A stretch of DNA of 42,040 nucleotides, taken from an uncultured Bacteroidales bacterium. GTDB lineage: Bacteria; Bacteroidota; Bacteroidia; Bacteroidales; UBA932. A program made the translations under genes and the position numbers. Positions 33,079-40,983 of the stretch are shown here, piece after piece; within the stretch, counting starts at the first letter, position 1; every line of letters starts with the position of its first letter. A model generated the notes under the pieces. It was not told the origin of the DNA. It did no database searches and saw only the letters and a program-made list of their open reading frames with translations. Where the stretch lies: NCBI GenBank assembly GCA_905234795.1, contig CAJOIQ010000030.1, forward strand, positions 1 to 42,040, read 5' to 3'.

Positions 33079-33995
33079 TGTATATCTTCGAGTTTAAACA
33101 AATCTTCTACGAATTCTTTTTTGTCAAAGACCTTCAGGTCCTCCACACCTTCTCCTATTCCCAGGAACTTGATGGGGAACTTGAACTGGTCCACGATGCC
33201 CACCACCACGCCTCCTTTGGCACTGCCGTCCAGCTTGGTGACGGCCAGGGCGGTGACGTCCGTGGCGCGGGCGAATTCCCTGGCCTGGACAAAGGCGTTC
33301 TGGCCGGTAGAGCCGTCCAGCACCAGCAGGACCTCATGCGGGCCGTCGGGGACTACCCGGCGGATGACGTTGCGGATTTTGGTGAGCTCGTTCATCAGGT
33401 CCACGCGGTTGTGCAGGCGGCCGGCGGTGTCAATCAGCACTACGTCGGCCCCTTTGGCCACGGCCGATTTCACGGTGTCGAAGGCCACGGCGGCGGGATC
33501 GGCTCCCATGGGCTGCTTCACAATGTCGGCCCCGGCGCGCTGCGCCCACACGTCCAGCTGCTCCACGGCGGCGGCGCGGAAAGTATCGGCCGCACCAATC
33601 ACCACCTTCTTCCCCTGCTTGTACAGCATGGAGGCCAGTTTGCCGATGGTGGTGGTTTTACCCACGCCGTTCACGCCCACGATGAGCATCACATAGGGCT
33701 TTTTGGAAAAGTCGAAAGGCTGGACCTTTTCGTCCGGGCCCATCAGGTTGGCAATTTCGTCGCGAATGATGGCGGTAAGTTCCTCCATATCCACATACTT
33801 GTCCTTCTCCACGCGGTCCTCGATGTTCTCGATGACCTTGAGCGTGGTATCCACGCCCATGTCGCTGCCCAGGAGGGCTTCCTCCAGCGCATCCAAGACA
33901 TCGTCGTCCACGCGGGACTTGCCCGTAATGGCCCGTCCCAACTTCTGGAAGAAGTTCAGGTTGGTTTTCTTAACGCCTTTATCGAAAATTCCCAT
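33075..33995 (-). CDS. ftsY: Signal recognition particle receptor FtsY
   Basis: A 306-residue SRP receptor GTPase that docks ribosome-SRP complexes at the inner membrane. It has a short N-terminal helical part, then the NG domain: GVNGVGKTTTIGKLA (G1), DTFRAAAVEQL, DTAGRLHNR (G3) and TKLDGSAKGG (G4), closing with GIGEGVEDLKVFD. There is no long acidic A domain, as in many Bacteroidetes. The ATG at 33995 (MGIFDKG) is chosen over an in-frame upstream codon at 34013 because a TACCTTTG promoter box ends 6 bases before it. It heads the operon with pheT. Confidence 0.96.
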   Translation of the reverse strand: MGIFDKGVKKTNLNFFQKLGRAITGKSRVDDDVLDALEEALLGSDMGVDTTLKVIENIEDRVEKDKYVDMEELTAIIRDEIANLMGPDEKVQPFDFSKKPYVMLIVGVNGVGKTTTIGKLASMLYKQGKKVVIGAADTFRAAAVEQLDVWAQRAGADIVKQPMGADPAAVAFDTVKSAVAKGADVVLIDTAGRLHNRVDLMNELTKIRNVIRRVVPDGPHEVLLVLDGSTGQNAFVQAREFARATDVTALAVTKLDGSAKGGVVVGIVDQFKFPIKFLGIGEGVEDLKVFDKKEFVEDLFKLEDIQ

Positions 33996-34001
33996 AGAAT
34001 A

Positions 34002-34009
34002 CAAAGGTA
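34002..34009 (-). promoter_or_regulatory. Near-leaderless promoter of ftsY
   Basis: On the minus strand TACCTTTG, then 6 bases, then the ftsY ATG. It lies 13 bases from the asnA box on the other strand. No good -33 TTTG is seen, so strength is uncertain. Confidence 0.55.
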
Positions 34010-34022
34010 GCAATTTTTTCCT

Positions 34023-34030
34023 TATCTTTG
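34023..34030 (+). promoter_or_regulatory. Near-leaderless promoter of asnA
   Basis: TATCTTTG followed by 6 bases and the asnA ATG at 34037. The same TAnnTTTG-N6-ATG layout is found at ftsY and at 40403-40417. Confidence 0.55.
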
Positions 34031-34036
34031 CAGCCT

Positions 34037-35047
34037 ATGTCACTCTATATCCCCAAGAATTACCGCAATCTGCTGGGCGGTCCCGAGCAGACGGAAAAGG
34101 CCATCAAGGCCGTCAAAGACATGTTCCAGGTGAACCTGAGTGCCCAGTTGGCGCTGCTGCGCGTGACGGCGCCCATGATGGTGCTCTCCGGGCAGGGTTT
34201 AAACGATGACCTGAACGGCGTGGAGCGCCCGGTGAAGTTCCCCGTGAAAAGCATGGACGACGCCCCGGCCGAGGTAGTGCATTCCCTGGCCAAGTGGAAG
34301 CGTCTGAAGCTGGCCGAACTGGGCGTGGAGCCCGGCCGCGGCATCTATACGGATATGAACGCCCTGCGCCCGGACGAAGACCTTGACAACATCCACTCCA
34401 TTTACGTGGACCAGTGGGACTGGGAGAAAGTGATGCTCCCGGAGCAGCGCACCACGGAGTTTCTGCACAAGACCGTAAAGCGCATCTATGAGGCGGTGAA
34501 AGTGACTGAAAACAAGCTCTATGTGGAGTTCCCGCAGATTACTCCCATGCTGCCGGAAGAAATCTTCTTCATTACGGCCGAAGAGCTTCTGCGGCGCTAT
34601 CCGGGCCTTACCCCCAAGGAACGCGAAAACGCCATTACAAAGGAGTACGGGGCTGTCTTCATCCAGGGGATCGGCGCCAAACTCTCCGACGGCCAGGCCC
34701 ACGACGGCCGCGCCGCCGACTACGACGACTGGGCCCTGAACGGAGACATCCTGCTGTGGAATCCCATCCTGGACAGCGCCTTTGAGATTTCCTCCATGGG
34801 CATCCGCGTGAATGCCGAAAGTTTGCACGCCCAGCTGGCCGAAAGGGACCAGCTGTGGAAGGAAGACCTCTACTTCCACCGGCTCCTATTGGACGGTAAA
34901 CTTCCCCAGACCATCGGTGGCGGTATCGGCCAGTCCCGCCTGTGCATGTTCCTGCTGCGCAAGGCCCACATCGGCGAAATCCAATCCTCTATCTGGCCTG
35001 CCGAAATGCGCCAGGCCTGCCACGAAGCCGGCATCGAACTGGCATAA
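34037..35047 (+). CDS. asnA: Aspartate-ammonia ligase (asparagine synthetase A)
   Basis: A 336-residue AsnA that makes asparagine from aspartate, ammonia and ATP; related to class II aminoacyl-tRNA synthetases. Signature parts: KSMDDAPAEVVHSLAKWKR, YVDQWDWEKV, EEIFFITAEELLRRYP, WNPILDSAFEISSMGIRV and the motif-3 region GGGIGQSRLCMFLL. Length is normal. The start at ATG 34037 (MSLYIPKNY) is preferred to a TTG three codons upstream that lies inside the promoter box. It is a single-gene unit ended by the hairpin at 35046-35077. Confidence 0.97.
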   Translation: MSLYIPKNYRNLLGGPEQTEKAIKAVKDMFQVNLSAQLALLRVTAPMMVLSGQGLNDDLNGVERPVKFPVKSMDDAPAEVVHSLAKWKRLKLAELGVEPGRGIYTDMNALRPDEDLDNIHSIYVDQWDWEKVMLPEQRTTEFLHKTVKRIYEAVKVTENKLYVEFPQITPMLPEEIFFITAEELLRRYPGLTPKERENAITKEYGAVFIQGIGAKLSDGQAHDGRAADYDDWALNGDILLWNPILDSAFEISSMGIRVNAESLHAQLAERDQLWKEDLYFHRLLLDGKLPQTIGGGIGQSRLCMFLLRKAHIGEIQSSIWPAEMRQACHEAGIELA

Positions 35048-35077
35048 AGAAGCCGTCCCAATTGGGACGGCTTCTTT
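35046..35077. terminator. Bidirectional terminator between asnA and DUF4295
   Basis: AAAGAAGCCGTCCC and GGGACGGCTTCTTT form a perfect 14-bp hairpin with a 4-base AATT loop. The stem begins within the asnA stop codon and serves both converging units. Confidence 0.88.
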
Positions 35078-35090
35078 AATGGACGTAGTC

Positions 35091-35249
35091 TTACTTCTTG
35101 TCGAAGAAGGCTTTCTCTTTACCTTCCTCAACCAACTGCTCTACGAAAACGTAGGCACCGGTCTTGGGGCTCTTTTCCATACGGATGACCTTCACCATGT
35201 GCTTGGCACCAGCCTTAGCATCGAAGGTTGCAACTGCTTTCTTTGCCAT
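35091..35249 (-). CDS. DUF4295 small ribosome-associated protein
   Basis: A 52-residue basic protein starting MAKKAVATF and containing MVKVIRMEKSPKTGAYVF. It matches the DUF4295 family of Bacteroidetes, normally encoded directly after rpmG as here. The constant linkage with rpmB and rpmG and the composition suggest a ribosome-bound role, but the function is not known to me. It is the last gene of the rpmB-rpmG-DUF4295 cluster. Confidence 0.88.
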   Translation of the reverse strand: MAKKAVATFDAKAGAKHMVKVIRMEKSPKTGAYVFVEQLVEEGKEKAFFDKK

Positions 35250-35260
35250 AGTTCAAATAG

Positions 35261-35449
35261 TTATTTAATCTCACGGTGGAGGGTTACTTTCTTGAGGTAC
35301 GGGTTGTACTTCATGCGCTCAAGACGGTCGGGGGTGTTCTTCTTGTTCTTGGTGGTGATGTAACGGGACATGCCGGGAACACCGCTGGCCTTCTGCTCCG
35401 TGCACTCCAGGATGACCTGCACCCTGTTTCCTTTCTGTTTCTTTGCCAT
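35261..35449 (-). CDS. rpmG: 50S ribosomal protein L33
   Basis: A 62-residue L33. The pattern [38 protein letters not shown] and KYNPYLKK is diagnostic. It has only one cysteine, so it is the zinc-independent form, unlike L32 in this window, which keeps four cysteines. It lies 21 bases after rpmB. Confidence 0.96.
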   Translation of the reverse strand: MAKKQKGNRVQVILECTEQKASGVPGMSRYITTKNKKNTPDRLERMKYNPYLKKVTLHREIK

Positions 35450-35470
35450 AATTCTTAAGGATTAAAAGGG

Positions 35471-35713
35471 TTAAACAAGGCTTACGTATCCTTTCTCCTG
35501 GGCGGCCTTAAGGGTGGCGTCGAGACCATTCTTCTCGATGATACGCATACCCTTGGTGGTCACTTTCAGGGTGACGAAACGCTGTTCGGCCTCGGACCAG
35601 AACTTCTTGGTCTTGAGGTTGAGGGAGAAGTCGCGCTTGGTGCGCAGCTTGGAATGGGCAACGTTGTTGCCGATCATTCTCTTCCTACCGGTTATCTGAC
35701 AAACCTTTGACAT
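35471..35713 (-). CDS. rpmB: 50S ribosomal protein L28
   Basis: An 80-residue L28 with MSKVCQITGRKRMIGNNVAHS and the conserved FSLNLKTKKFW segment. Length and composition are normal. It heads the rpmB-rpmG-DUF4295 cluster; the AT-rich 36 bases upstream (35714-35749) separate it from lepB. Confidence 0.97.
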   Translation of the reverse strand: MSKVCQITGRKRMIGNNVAHSKLRTKRDFSLNLKTKKFWSEAEQRFVTLKVTTKGMRIIEKNGLDATLKAAQEKGYVSLV

Positions 35714-35749
35714 AATATTTTACTTTTTAATTGTTACTTGTTGGGGTGG

Positions 35750-37087
35750 TTACAGGATCTTTAAGAATCTTTTCCACCGGATGCTTTTAGGGAAACTCTT
35801 ATTAGAGTCCGTTGAAAGCCAGATGATGGAGGGCTTTCCGACAATGTGGTCCTCGGGAACGAATCCCCAATAGCGGGAATCCAGGGAGTTGTGCCGGTTG
35901 TCGCCCATCATGAAATAGTAGTCTTGCTTGAACGTGTACGTAGTGGCCGGTTCTCCGTTAATGAGGATCTCCTCACCGTTCACCTGCAGGGTGTTGTGCT
36001 CATAGTCACGGATAATGCGCTCGTACAGCGGAAGGTTATCCTTGTCCAGGGCAACGGTGGCACCCTTTTGGGGAATCCACAGCGGGCCGAAGTAGTCGCA
36101 GGTCCAGCGGGTTTTCCCGGTGAAGGGGAAGATGCCGGTATCCTGGCCGGTGGCGGGGAACTGCTCCAGGTTGAGCGTTACGTCCACCACACTGGGGAGG
36201 GCTTTTACCTTTTCCAACATTTCTCCCGTGAGCGGCATCATGGGATAGCCGGGAAGACGGGTGTCGAAATACAGTTCGCTAAGGTTGAGGCCCAACTGCT
36301 CCAGCTTGAGCTGGTTGATGCGGGAACCGGTAGTGATTACCTGATATGTGAGCTGGCGTCCGGGATAGTCGGGCTCCTTTTCTCCGTTCACCCAAACCAG
36401 ACCGTCTTTCACTACCAGCGTGTCTCCGGCAACGGCTACACAGCGTTTTACGTAGTGGTCCTTTTTATCGGCAGGACGGACGATGATGGGGCCGAACTGG
36501 GCGATGGTCTTTTCCCTACCGTAGGTGCGTACCCAGGCGTAGTAATCGTCGGCGGGACGGCGGGTAAGGACAGTGTCACCGTTGGGGAATCCGAACACCA
36601 CAACGTCTCCCCTTTTTACTTCACCGAACCCTTTGAGCCTGCGGTATTTGTTCTGGATGAGGGTGGAATAACTCTCATGGCCGAACGCCTGGTTGTGCGT
36701 AAAAGGAATGGTGAGGGGCGTCTGGGGGACGCGGGGGCCATAGGAAAGCTTGGATACGAAGAGATGGTCTCCGGTATACAGGCTGCTTTCCATGGACGAG
36801 GAAGGAATCTTGAAGGCCTGGAAGAAGAAAATATTGATGAAGGTAACTACGACCACGGCAAAGATGATGGCATCCAGCCAGTCCAGCCACACATTGTGCT
36901 TTTCTCCCGGGGCATACTCTTTCTTCCAGAAGAGCCACTTCACCTTTTTAGTAATAAGAAGGTCGAAGATGACGCCCAGGCCCAAAAGCCACCAATAATT
37001 TCCCAGCCAGATCACCCACGCGATATAAAGCACAGACCAGAAGCCCAGCTTTAACCACTTGTTTTGGATGATTTCCTTCCAGCTCAC
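35750..37087 (-). CDS. lepB: Signal peptidase I
   Basis: A 445-residue type I leader peptidase of the S26 family that removes signal peptides from exported proteins, such as the periplasmic GH32 in this window. Two or three N-terminal membrane helices (about 12-48 and 72-92) precede IPSSSMESS (catalytic Ser98), DHYVKRCVAVAGD (catalytic Lys214) and the C-terminal MMGDNRHNSLDSRYWGFVP box. Between box D and the last box there is a large insert (about 250-370), usual for Bacteroidetes LepB. It follows rplT by 10 bases and may be co-transcribed with the infC cluster. Confidence 0.95.
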   Translation of the reverse strand: MSWKEIIQNKWLKLGFWSVLYIAWVIWLGNYWWLLGLGVIFDLLITKKVKWLFWKKEYAPGEKHNVWLDWLDAIIFAVVVVTFINIFFFQAFKIPSSSMESSLYTGDHLFVSKLSYGPRVPQTPLTIPFTHNQAFGHESYSTLIQNKYRRLKGFGEVKRGDVVVFGFPNGDTVLTRRPADDYYAWVRTYGREKTIAQFGPIIVRPADKKDHYVKRCVAVAGDTLVVKDGLVWVNGEKEPDYPGRQLTYQVITTGSRINQLKLEQLGLNLSELYFDTRLPGYPMMPLTGEMLEKVKALPSVVDVTLNLEQFPATGQDTGIFPFTGKTRWTCDYFGPLWIPQKGATVALDKDNLPLYERIIRDYEHNTLQVNGEEILINGEPATTYTFKQDYYFMMGDNRHNSLDSRYWGFVPEDHIVGKPSIIWLSTDSNKSFPKSIRWKRFLKIL

Positions 37088-37097
37088 GGGGCAATAA

Positions 37098-37442
37098 CTA
37101 CTTTACAGATTTGACAATTGCCTCAAAAGCCTGAGGATTGTTCATGGCAAGGTCTGCAAGAACTTTACGGTTGAGGCCGATGTTCTGCTTGGCAAGACGT
37201 CCCATAAGCTGGGAGTAGGTGAGGCCATACTGACGGGCGGCGGCGTTGATACGCTGGATCCACAGGGAGCGGAACTCGCGCTTCTTGGCTTTGCGGTCGC
37301 GGTAGGCGTAGGTGAGACCTTTTTCGTAGGTGTTCTTGGCGACTGTCCACACATTCTTGCGGGACAGGAAGTTGCCGCGGGTTCTGGAGAGAATCTTCTT
37401 GCGGCGAGCCCTGGAGGCTACAGAATTAACTGATCTAGGCAT
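37098..37442 (-). CDS. rplT: 50S ribosomal protein L20
   Basis: A 114-residue L20, an early 23S rRNA binder and assembly factor. [36 protein letters not shown] and [11 protein letters not shown] are family marks. In many bacteria L20 represses its own infC-rpmI-rplT operon by binding leader RNA. The 77 bases between rpmI and rplT hold no hairpin I can recognise. Confidence 0.97.
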   Translation of the reverse strand: MPRSVNSVASRARRKKILSRTRGNFLSRKNVWTVAKNTYEKGLTYAYRDRKAKKREFRSLWIQRINAAARQYGLTYSQLMGRLAKQNIGLNRKVLADLAMNNPQAFEAIVKSVK

Positions 37443-37519
37443 TTTTTAATTCATTTTTGGAGGCAGTGGCGGTATTCGTAACCAGCACTTTTGACTGCGT
37501 TCCAGTTAAACAATAAGAG

Positions 37520-37701
37520 TTACAGGACCAGGAGTTCCTTTACGCGTGCGTTGTCCACTTTCTCCAGGATGGCGAAGTGATCCAGGTTGCGTTTCTGTTT
37601 CTTGGTCTTCTTGGTGAGGATGTGGCTGTGATAAGCGTGCTTCCTCTTGATCTTTCCCTAAAGCGCTTTTTGGCACCGGAGTTGGTTTTAAGCTTTGCCA
37701 T
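37520..37701 (-). pseudogene. rpmI: 50S ribosomal protein L35 gene with frame-breaking deletion
   Basis: Read from ATG 37701, the frame gives MAKLKTNSGAKKRF, a perfect L35 start, then fails. In another frame from about 37657 the sequence resumes as GKIKRKHAYHSHILTKK and runs to a stop at 37520 with a normal L35 C-terminus (NLDHFAILEKVDNARVKELL). Between the halves, where family members have about five residues (like ALTGT), only two bases remain, so about 13 bases are missing. Both halves are otherwise well kept, which points to a sequencing or assembly error, or a very recent deletion, rather than old decay. Confidence 0.85.
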
Positions 37702-37743
37702 TGTGTTAAACAATTAATAATTATACAATATAAGGATAATACC

Positions 37744-38331
37744 TTACTTTTTCTTAACAGGAGCAATCATCATGCTCATGCGCTTGCCTTCCAGCACGGG
37801 CATATTCTCGGCCCTGCCGAATTCTTCCAGTTCTACGGCGAAGCGAAGCAGCTGCTTCTCTCCCTGCTGGGCAAACTGGATGGAGCGTCCGCGGAAGAAG
37901 ATGGAGGCTTTCACCTTGGATCCTTCCTGAAGGAACTCCTGCGCGTGCTTGAGCTTGAACTGGAAATCGTGTTCGTCGGTATTGGGGCCGAAGCGGATTT
38001 CCTTGATCACAATCTTGGCCGCGTTGGCTTTCATCTCCTTGGCGCGCTTGCGCTGCTGGTAAAGATACTTCTGGTAATCCAGAATCTTGCAAACGGGCGG
38101 CTCTGCCTTGGCACTGATTTCCACCAGGTCCAGCTCCATCTCTTCGGCCATAGCCAGGGCTTTGCTGAAAGGATAGACACCCTGCTCGGGGATGTTCTCC
38201 CCAACCAGTCTCACCTCAGAGGCAGTGATTTCACGATTAATCCGAAGGGCGTTTTCGTCCTTCTGATTACTCTGAGCCTGCTGGGGCTTTTTCTTCAGAC
38301 CCGCAGGTCTGGGTTTAAAAGGCGTTGCGAT
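37744..38331 (-). CDS. infC: Translation initiation factor IF-3, non-ATG start
   Basis: A 195-residue IF-3 that blocks premature 50S joining and checks start-codon choice. It contains NALRINREITASEVRLVG (N-domain), DLVEISAKAEPPVCKILDYQKYLY (linker) and VKEIRFGPNTDEHDFQFKLKHA in the C-domain. The conserved N-terminal residues lie upstream of the first usual start codon (GTG 38214), and the in-frame stop TAA at 38346-38344 leaves no ATG, GTG or TTG before them. The best start is ATC at 38331-38329, preceded at 7 bases by AAAGGAG. Non-canonical starts on infC are known from E. coli (AUU) and let IF-3 repress its own synthesis. The length then fits the family. Confidence 0.9.
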   Translation of the reverse strand: MATPFKPRPAGLKKKPQQAQSNQKDENALRINREITASEVRLVGENIPEQGVYPFSKALAMAEEMELDLVEISAKAEPPVCKILDYQKYLYQQRKRAKEMKANAAKIVIKEIRFGPNTDEHDFQFKLKHAQEFLQEGSKVKASIFFRGRSIQFAQQGEKQLLRFAVELEEFGRAENMPVLEGKRMSMMIAPVKKK

Positions 38332-38338
38332 AGTTTTG

Positions 38339-38345
38339 CTCCTTT
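38339..38345 (-). promoter_or_regulatory. Strong Shine-Dalgarno site of infC
   Basis: AAAGGAG on the minus strand lies 7 bases before the ATC start. This is unusual in a genome where most starts here have only AT-rich leaders, and it supports use of the atypical start codon. Confidence 0.75.
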
Positions 38346-38356
38346 AAAAGTTAAAC

Positions 38357-40297
38357 TTATTGGGCCAGTTCCTCGGCCACAGCTGCGCGGACAAAGTCCA
38401 CAAACTGAGACACGCTCATGGAACCCTGGTCCACGGCTCCACGGCGTACAGACACGGTTTCGTCGGCCTGTTCTTTCTCGCCGACAATCACCAGAAGCGG
38501 CACTCTCATAAGGGAAGTCTCACGGATTCTCTTACCCAGGGTCTCGTTCCGGTCGTCTATAGAGGCGCGAATTTCGGAATTATTTAGCAGATTTACAACT
38601 TTTTTCGCATAATCTGCATATTTTTCGCTCACCGGCAGCACTTTTACCTGGTCCGGGTGCAGCCACAGGGGCAGATGTCCGGCGGTGTGCTCCAGCAGTA
38701 CGGCCACAAAGCGCTCCAGGCTGCCGAAGGGTGCGCGGTGGATCATGACGGGACGCTTGCGGGAACCGTCGCTGTCCACATATTCCAGTTCGAAGCGCTC
38801 CGGCAGGTTATAGTCTACCTGGATGGTACCCAGCTGCCAGCTGCGGCCGATGGCGTCCTTCACCATGAAGTCCAGCTTGGGGCCGTAGAAAGCGGCCTCG
38901 CCGGTCTCTACCACGTAAGGGAGACCCTTCTTCTTGGCGGCGTCAATAATGCCCTGTTCGGCCTTGTTCCAGTTTTCTTCACTGCCGATATACTTGGACG
39001 GGTTCTTGGGATCCCGCAGGGAAACCTGGGCGGTGAATTTGTCAAACTTGAGGGTCTTGAACACGTACAGGATGAGGTCGATCACTTTCTCGAATTCCTC
39101 CTGGAGCTGGTCCTGGCGGCAGAAAAGATGGGCGTCGTCCTGGGTGAAACTGCGCACGCGGGTGAGGCCGTGGAGCTCGCCGCTCTGCTCATAGCGGTAC
39201 ACGGTGCCGAATTCGGCAAAGCGCAGGGGCAGGTCACGGTAGGAACGCGGGGCGCTGCGGAAAATCTCGCAATGGTGCGGGCAGTTCATGGGTTTGAGCA
39301 GGTATTCCTCCCCTTCCTGCGGAGTGTGGATGGGCTGGAAGGAGTCCTTGCCGTATTTGGCATAGTGGCCGGAAGTCACATACAGGTCCTTGGCGCCGAT
39401 GTGGGGCGTAACCACGGGCAGGTAGCCGTATTCGGCCTGCTTCTTGGCCAGGAAGCTCTGGAGGGTATTGCGCAGGGCAGCGCCACGGGGCAGCCACAGG
39501 GGCAGACCGGCGCCTACGCGCTGGGAGAAGGTGAAGAGTTCCATCTCCTTGCCAATCTTGCGGTGGTCGCGCTTCTTGGCCTCTTCCAGTACCACCAGAT
39601 ATTCGTCCAGCAGGCTCTTCTTGGGGAAGGTGATGCCGTAGATACGGGTGAGCTGCTGGCGGGTTTCGTCACCGCGCCAGTAGGCACCGGCCAGGGATAC
39701 GTCCGTGTTCTTCAGGTGCGGGCCACGGCACAGATCTGTGAACTGACCATTGGTATAATAGGTAATGGTACCGTCTTCCAGTTCGCTGATGAGTTCCTGC
39801 TTGTACTGGTCACCTTTCTGGGTGAAGTATTTCATGGCATCGGCCTTGGAAACCTCAATGCGGCAGAAGTCCTGCTTCTGGCGCGCGAACTCCAGCATCT
39901 TGTCCTCGATGGCCTTGAAGTCGGCGTCGGTGAGGGTGCGGCCGTTCATGTCCACATCGTAGTAGAAGCCGTTTTCGATGGCAGGGCCGATACCGAATTT
40001 CACGCCCGGGAACAGGGCCTCCAGGGCCTCGGCCATCAGGTGGGAAGAGCTGTGCCAGAATACTTTCTTGGCTTCGTCGTCCTCCCATTTCAGGAGGCGG
40101 ATTTCCACGTCCTCGTTGATGGGACGGGTAAGGTCGATGGTGGTTCCCTTGGAAGTTTCGGGTTCGTCGGGGCGCTTGATGTTTACGGCCAGGATTTGCT
40201 CAGCTAAACGGGGGCTGATGCTCATGGCCACGTCATAACCGCTTACGCCAGCTTCATACTGCCGTACGCTTCCATCGGGGAACTTAATGTTGATCAT
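38357..40297 (-). CDS. thrS: Threonyl-tRNA synthetase
   Basis: A 646-residue ThrRS of normal length. Domains: TGS (about 1-62), the editing/SAD domain with [11 protein letters not shown] and CRGPHL (about 70-235), the class II catalytic core with [10 protein letters not shown] (zinc and ATP site), [24 protein letters not shown] (motif 2) and [11 protein letters not shown] (motif 3), and the C-terminal anticodon-binding domain from about 545. It heads the thrS-infC-rpmI-rplT series, the common bacterial order, 25 bases before infC. Confidence 0.97.
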   Translation of the reverse strand: MINIKFPDGSVRQYEAGVSGYDVAMSISPRLAEQILAVNIKRPDEPETSKGTTIDLTRPINEDVEIRLLKWEDDEAKKVFWHSSSHLMAEALEALFPGVKFGIGPAIENGFYYDVDMNGRTLTDADFKAIEDKMLEFARQKQDFCRIEVSKADAMKYFTQKGDQYKQELISELEDGTITYYTNGQFTDLCRGPHLKNTDVSLAGAYWRGDETRQQLTRIYGITFPKKSLLDEYLVVLEEAKKRDHRKIGKEMELFTFSQRVGAGLPLWLPRGAALRNTLQSFLAKKQAEYGYLPVVTPHIGAKDLYVTSGHYAKYGKDSFQPIHTPQEGEEYLLKPMNCPHHCEIFRSAPRSYRDLPLRFAEFGTVYRYEQSGELHGLTRVRSFTQDDAHLFCRQDQLQEEFEKVIDLILYVFKTLKFDKFTAQVSLRDPKNPSKYIGSEENWNKAEQGIIDAAKKKGLPYVVETGEAAFYGPKLDFMVKDAIGRSWQLGTIQVDYNLPERFELEYVDSDGSRKRPVMIHRAPFGSLERFVAVLLEHTAGHLPLWLHPDQVKVLPVSEKYADYAKKVVNLLNNSEIRASIDDRNETLGKRIRETSLMRVPLLVIVGEKEQADETVSVRRGAVDQGSMSVSQFVDFVRAAVAEELAQ

Positions 40298-40357
40298 AGT
40301 GTTGCTTTGAGTTTATTACTTACAATGTCTTTCACTCGCTATTTTTGTGATAGCCTA

Positions 40358-40365
40358 CAAAGTTA
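40358..40365 (-). promoter_or_regulatory. -7 promoter element of thrS
   Basis: TAACTTTG on the minus strand, about 60 bases before the thrS ATG. The leader between them shows no clear stem-loop able to mimic tRNA-Thr. Confidence 0.5.
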
Positions 40366-40402
40366 CGATTTTTTTTCGTATATCAGTTTTAGTTTTTTTG
40401 GC

Positions 40403-40410
40403 TATATTTG
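40403..40410 (+). promoter_or_regulatory. Near-leaderless promoter of the DUF4199/GT2 pair
   Basis: TATATTTG, then 6 bases, then ATG at 40417, the same layout as asnA and ftsY. It is 37 bases from the divergent thrS box. Confidence 0.55.
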
Positions 40411-40416
40411 TAATCT

Positions 40417-40980
40417 ATGAGCAAAACGCCTGACAATAACACCCTGTGGAACGAGGCTGCCAAGGCCGGAGCGTTCCTGGGGGCCGTGTCGGTGGGTTGT
40501 CTGGCGCTCAAGGAGTGGGCTGGAACGTCGGGGAGCAATTTCCTCATGACGGCCGCCGCCGTCATCCTGTGGGCGGTGGAATTCTTCGGCTGCATCCTCA
40601 TCATGAAAAACGTGATGCTCTCCCTGCGGGACCGCTACGAGGGCGTCAAAATTCAGGACACGTACAAACTGGGACGCCGGGCGGCGCTGCTCAGCGGTCT
40701 TCTGCTGGCATCGGCCCAAACCCTGTTCATCCTCAAGATGCCGGAGGCCGAAATGGCCACCTTCGTGGATCAGATTTCGGCGGCCATCCCTTCCGGCAGC
40801 CGGGACCAGGTGGAAGGCATGATGGGAAAACTGCCCGTCATCACCTTCATCTCCCAGTGGATTTATTGCTACCTGTACGGGACGGTGCTATCCTCCATCA
40901 TGTCCCGCTATATCTTCCTTCAGAAACTTTTTGGCGGCAACTTCCCTCCACGGGACAACGATGCCCCCGACGAACAATAG
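40417..40980 (+). CDS. DUF4199 membrane protein
   Basis: A 187-residue inner-membrane protein with four likely helices (about 17-32, 42-62, 87-104, 138-160). It has the DUF4199 layout: a short N-terminal tail, two helices, an amphipathic loop RDRYEGVKIQDTYKLG and a large loop before the last helix. This family is Bacteroidetes-specific and, as I recall, usually precedes a GT2 glycosyltransferase gene, as here with a 3-base gap. The two proteins may form a complex, but no function is established. Confidence 0.85.
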   Translation: MSKTPDNNTLWNEAAKAGAFLGAVSVGCLALKEWAGTSGSNFLMTAAAVILWAVEFFGCILIMKNVMLSLRDRYEGVKIQDTYKLGRRAALLSGLLLASAQTLFILKMPEAEMATFVDQISAAIPSGSRDQVEGMMGKLPVITFISQWIYCYLYGTVLSSIMSRYIFLQKLFGGNFPPRDNDAPDEQ

Positions 40981-40983
40981 ACT

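Noticed and set aside
37506..37766. An 86-codon protein covering rpmI
   Set aside because: It reads the third frame over most of the L35 gene and extends upstream toward infC; only the split L35 frames show homology.
37744..38214. IF-3 starting at GTG 38214
   Set aside because: This start would delete the conserved RINREITASE segment of the IF-3 N-domain, which continues in frame upstream to the ATC start.
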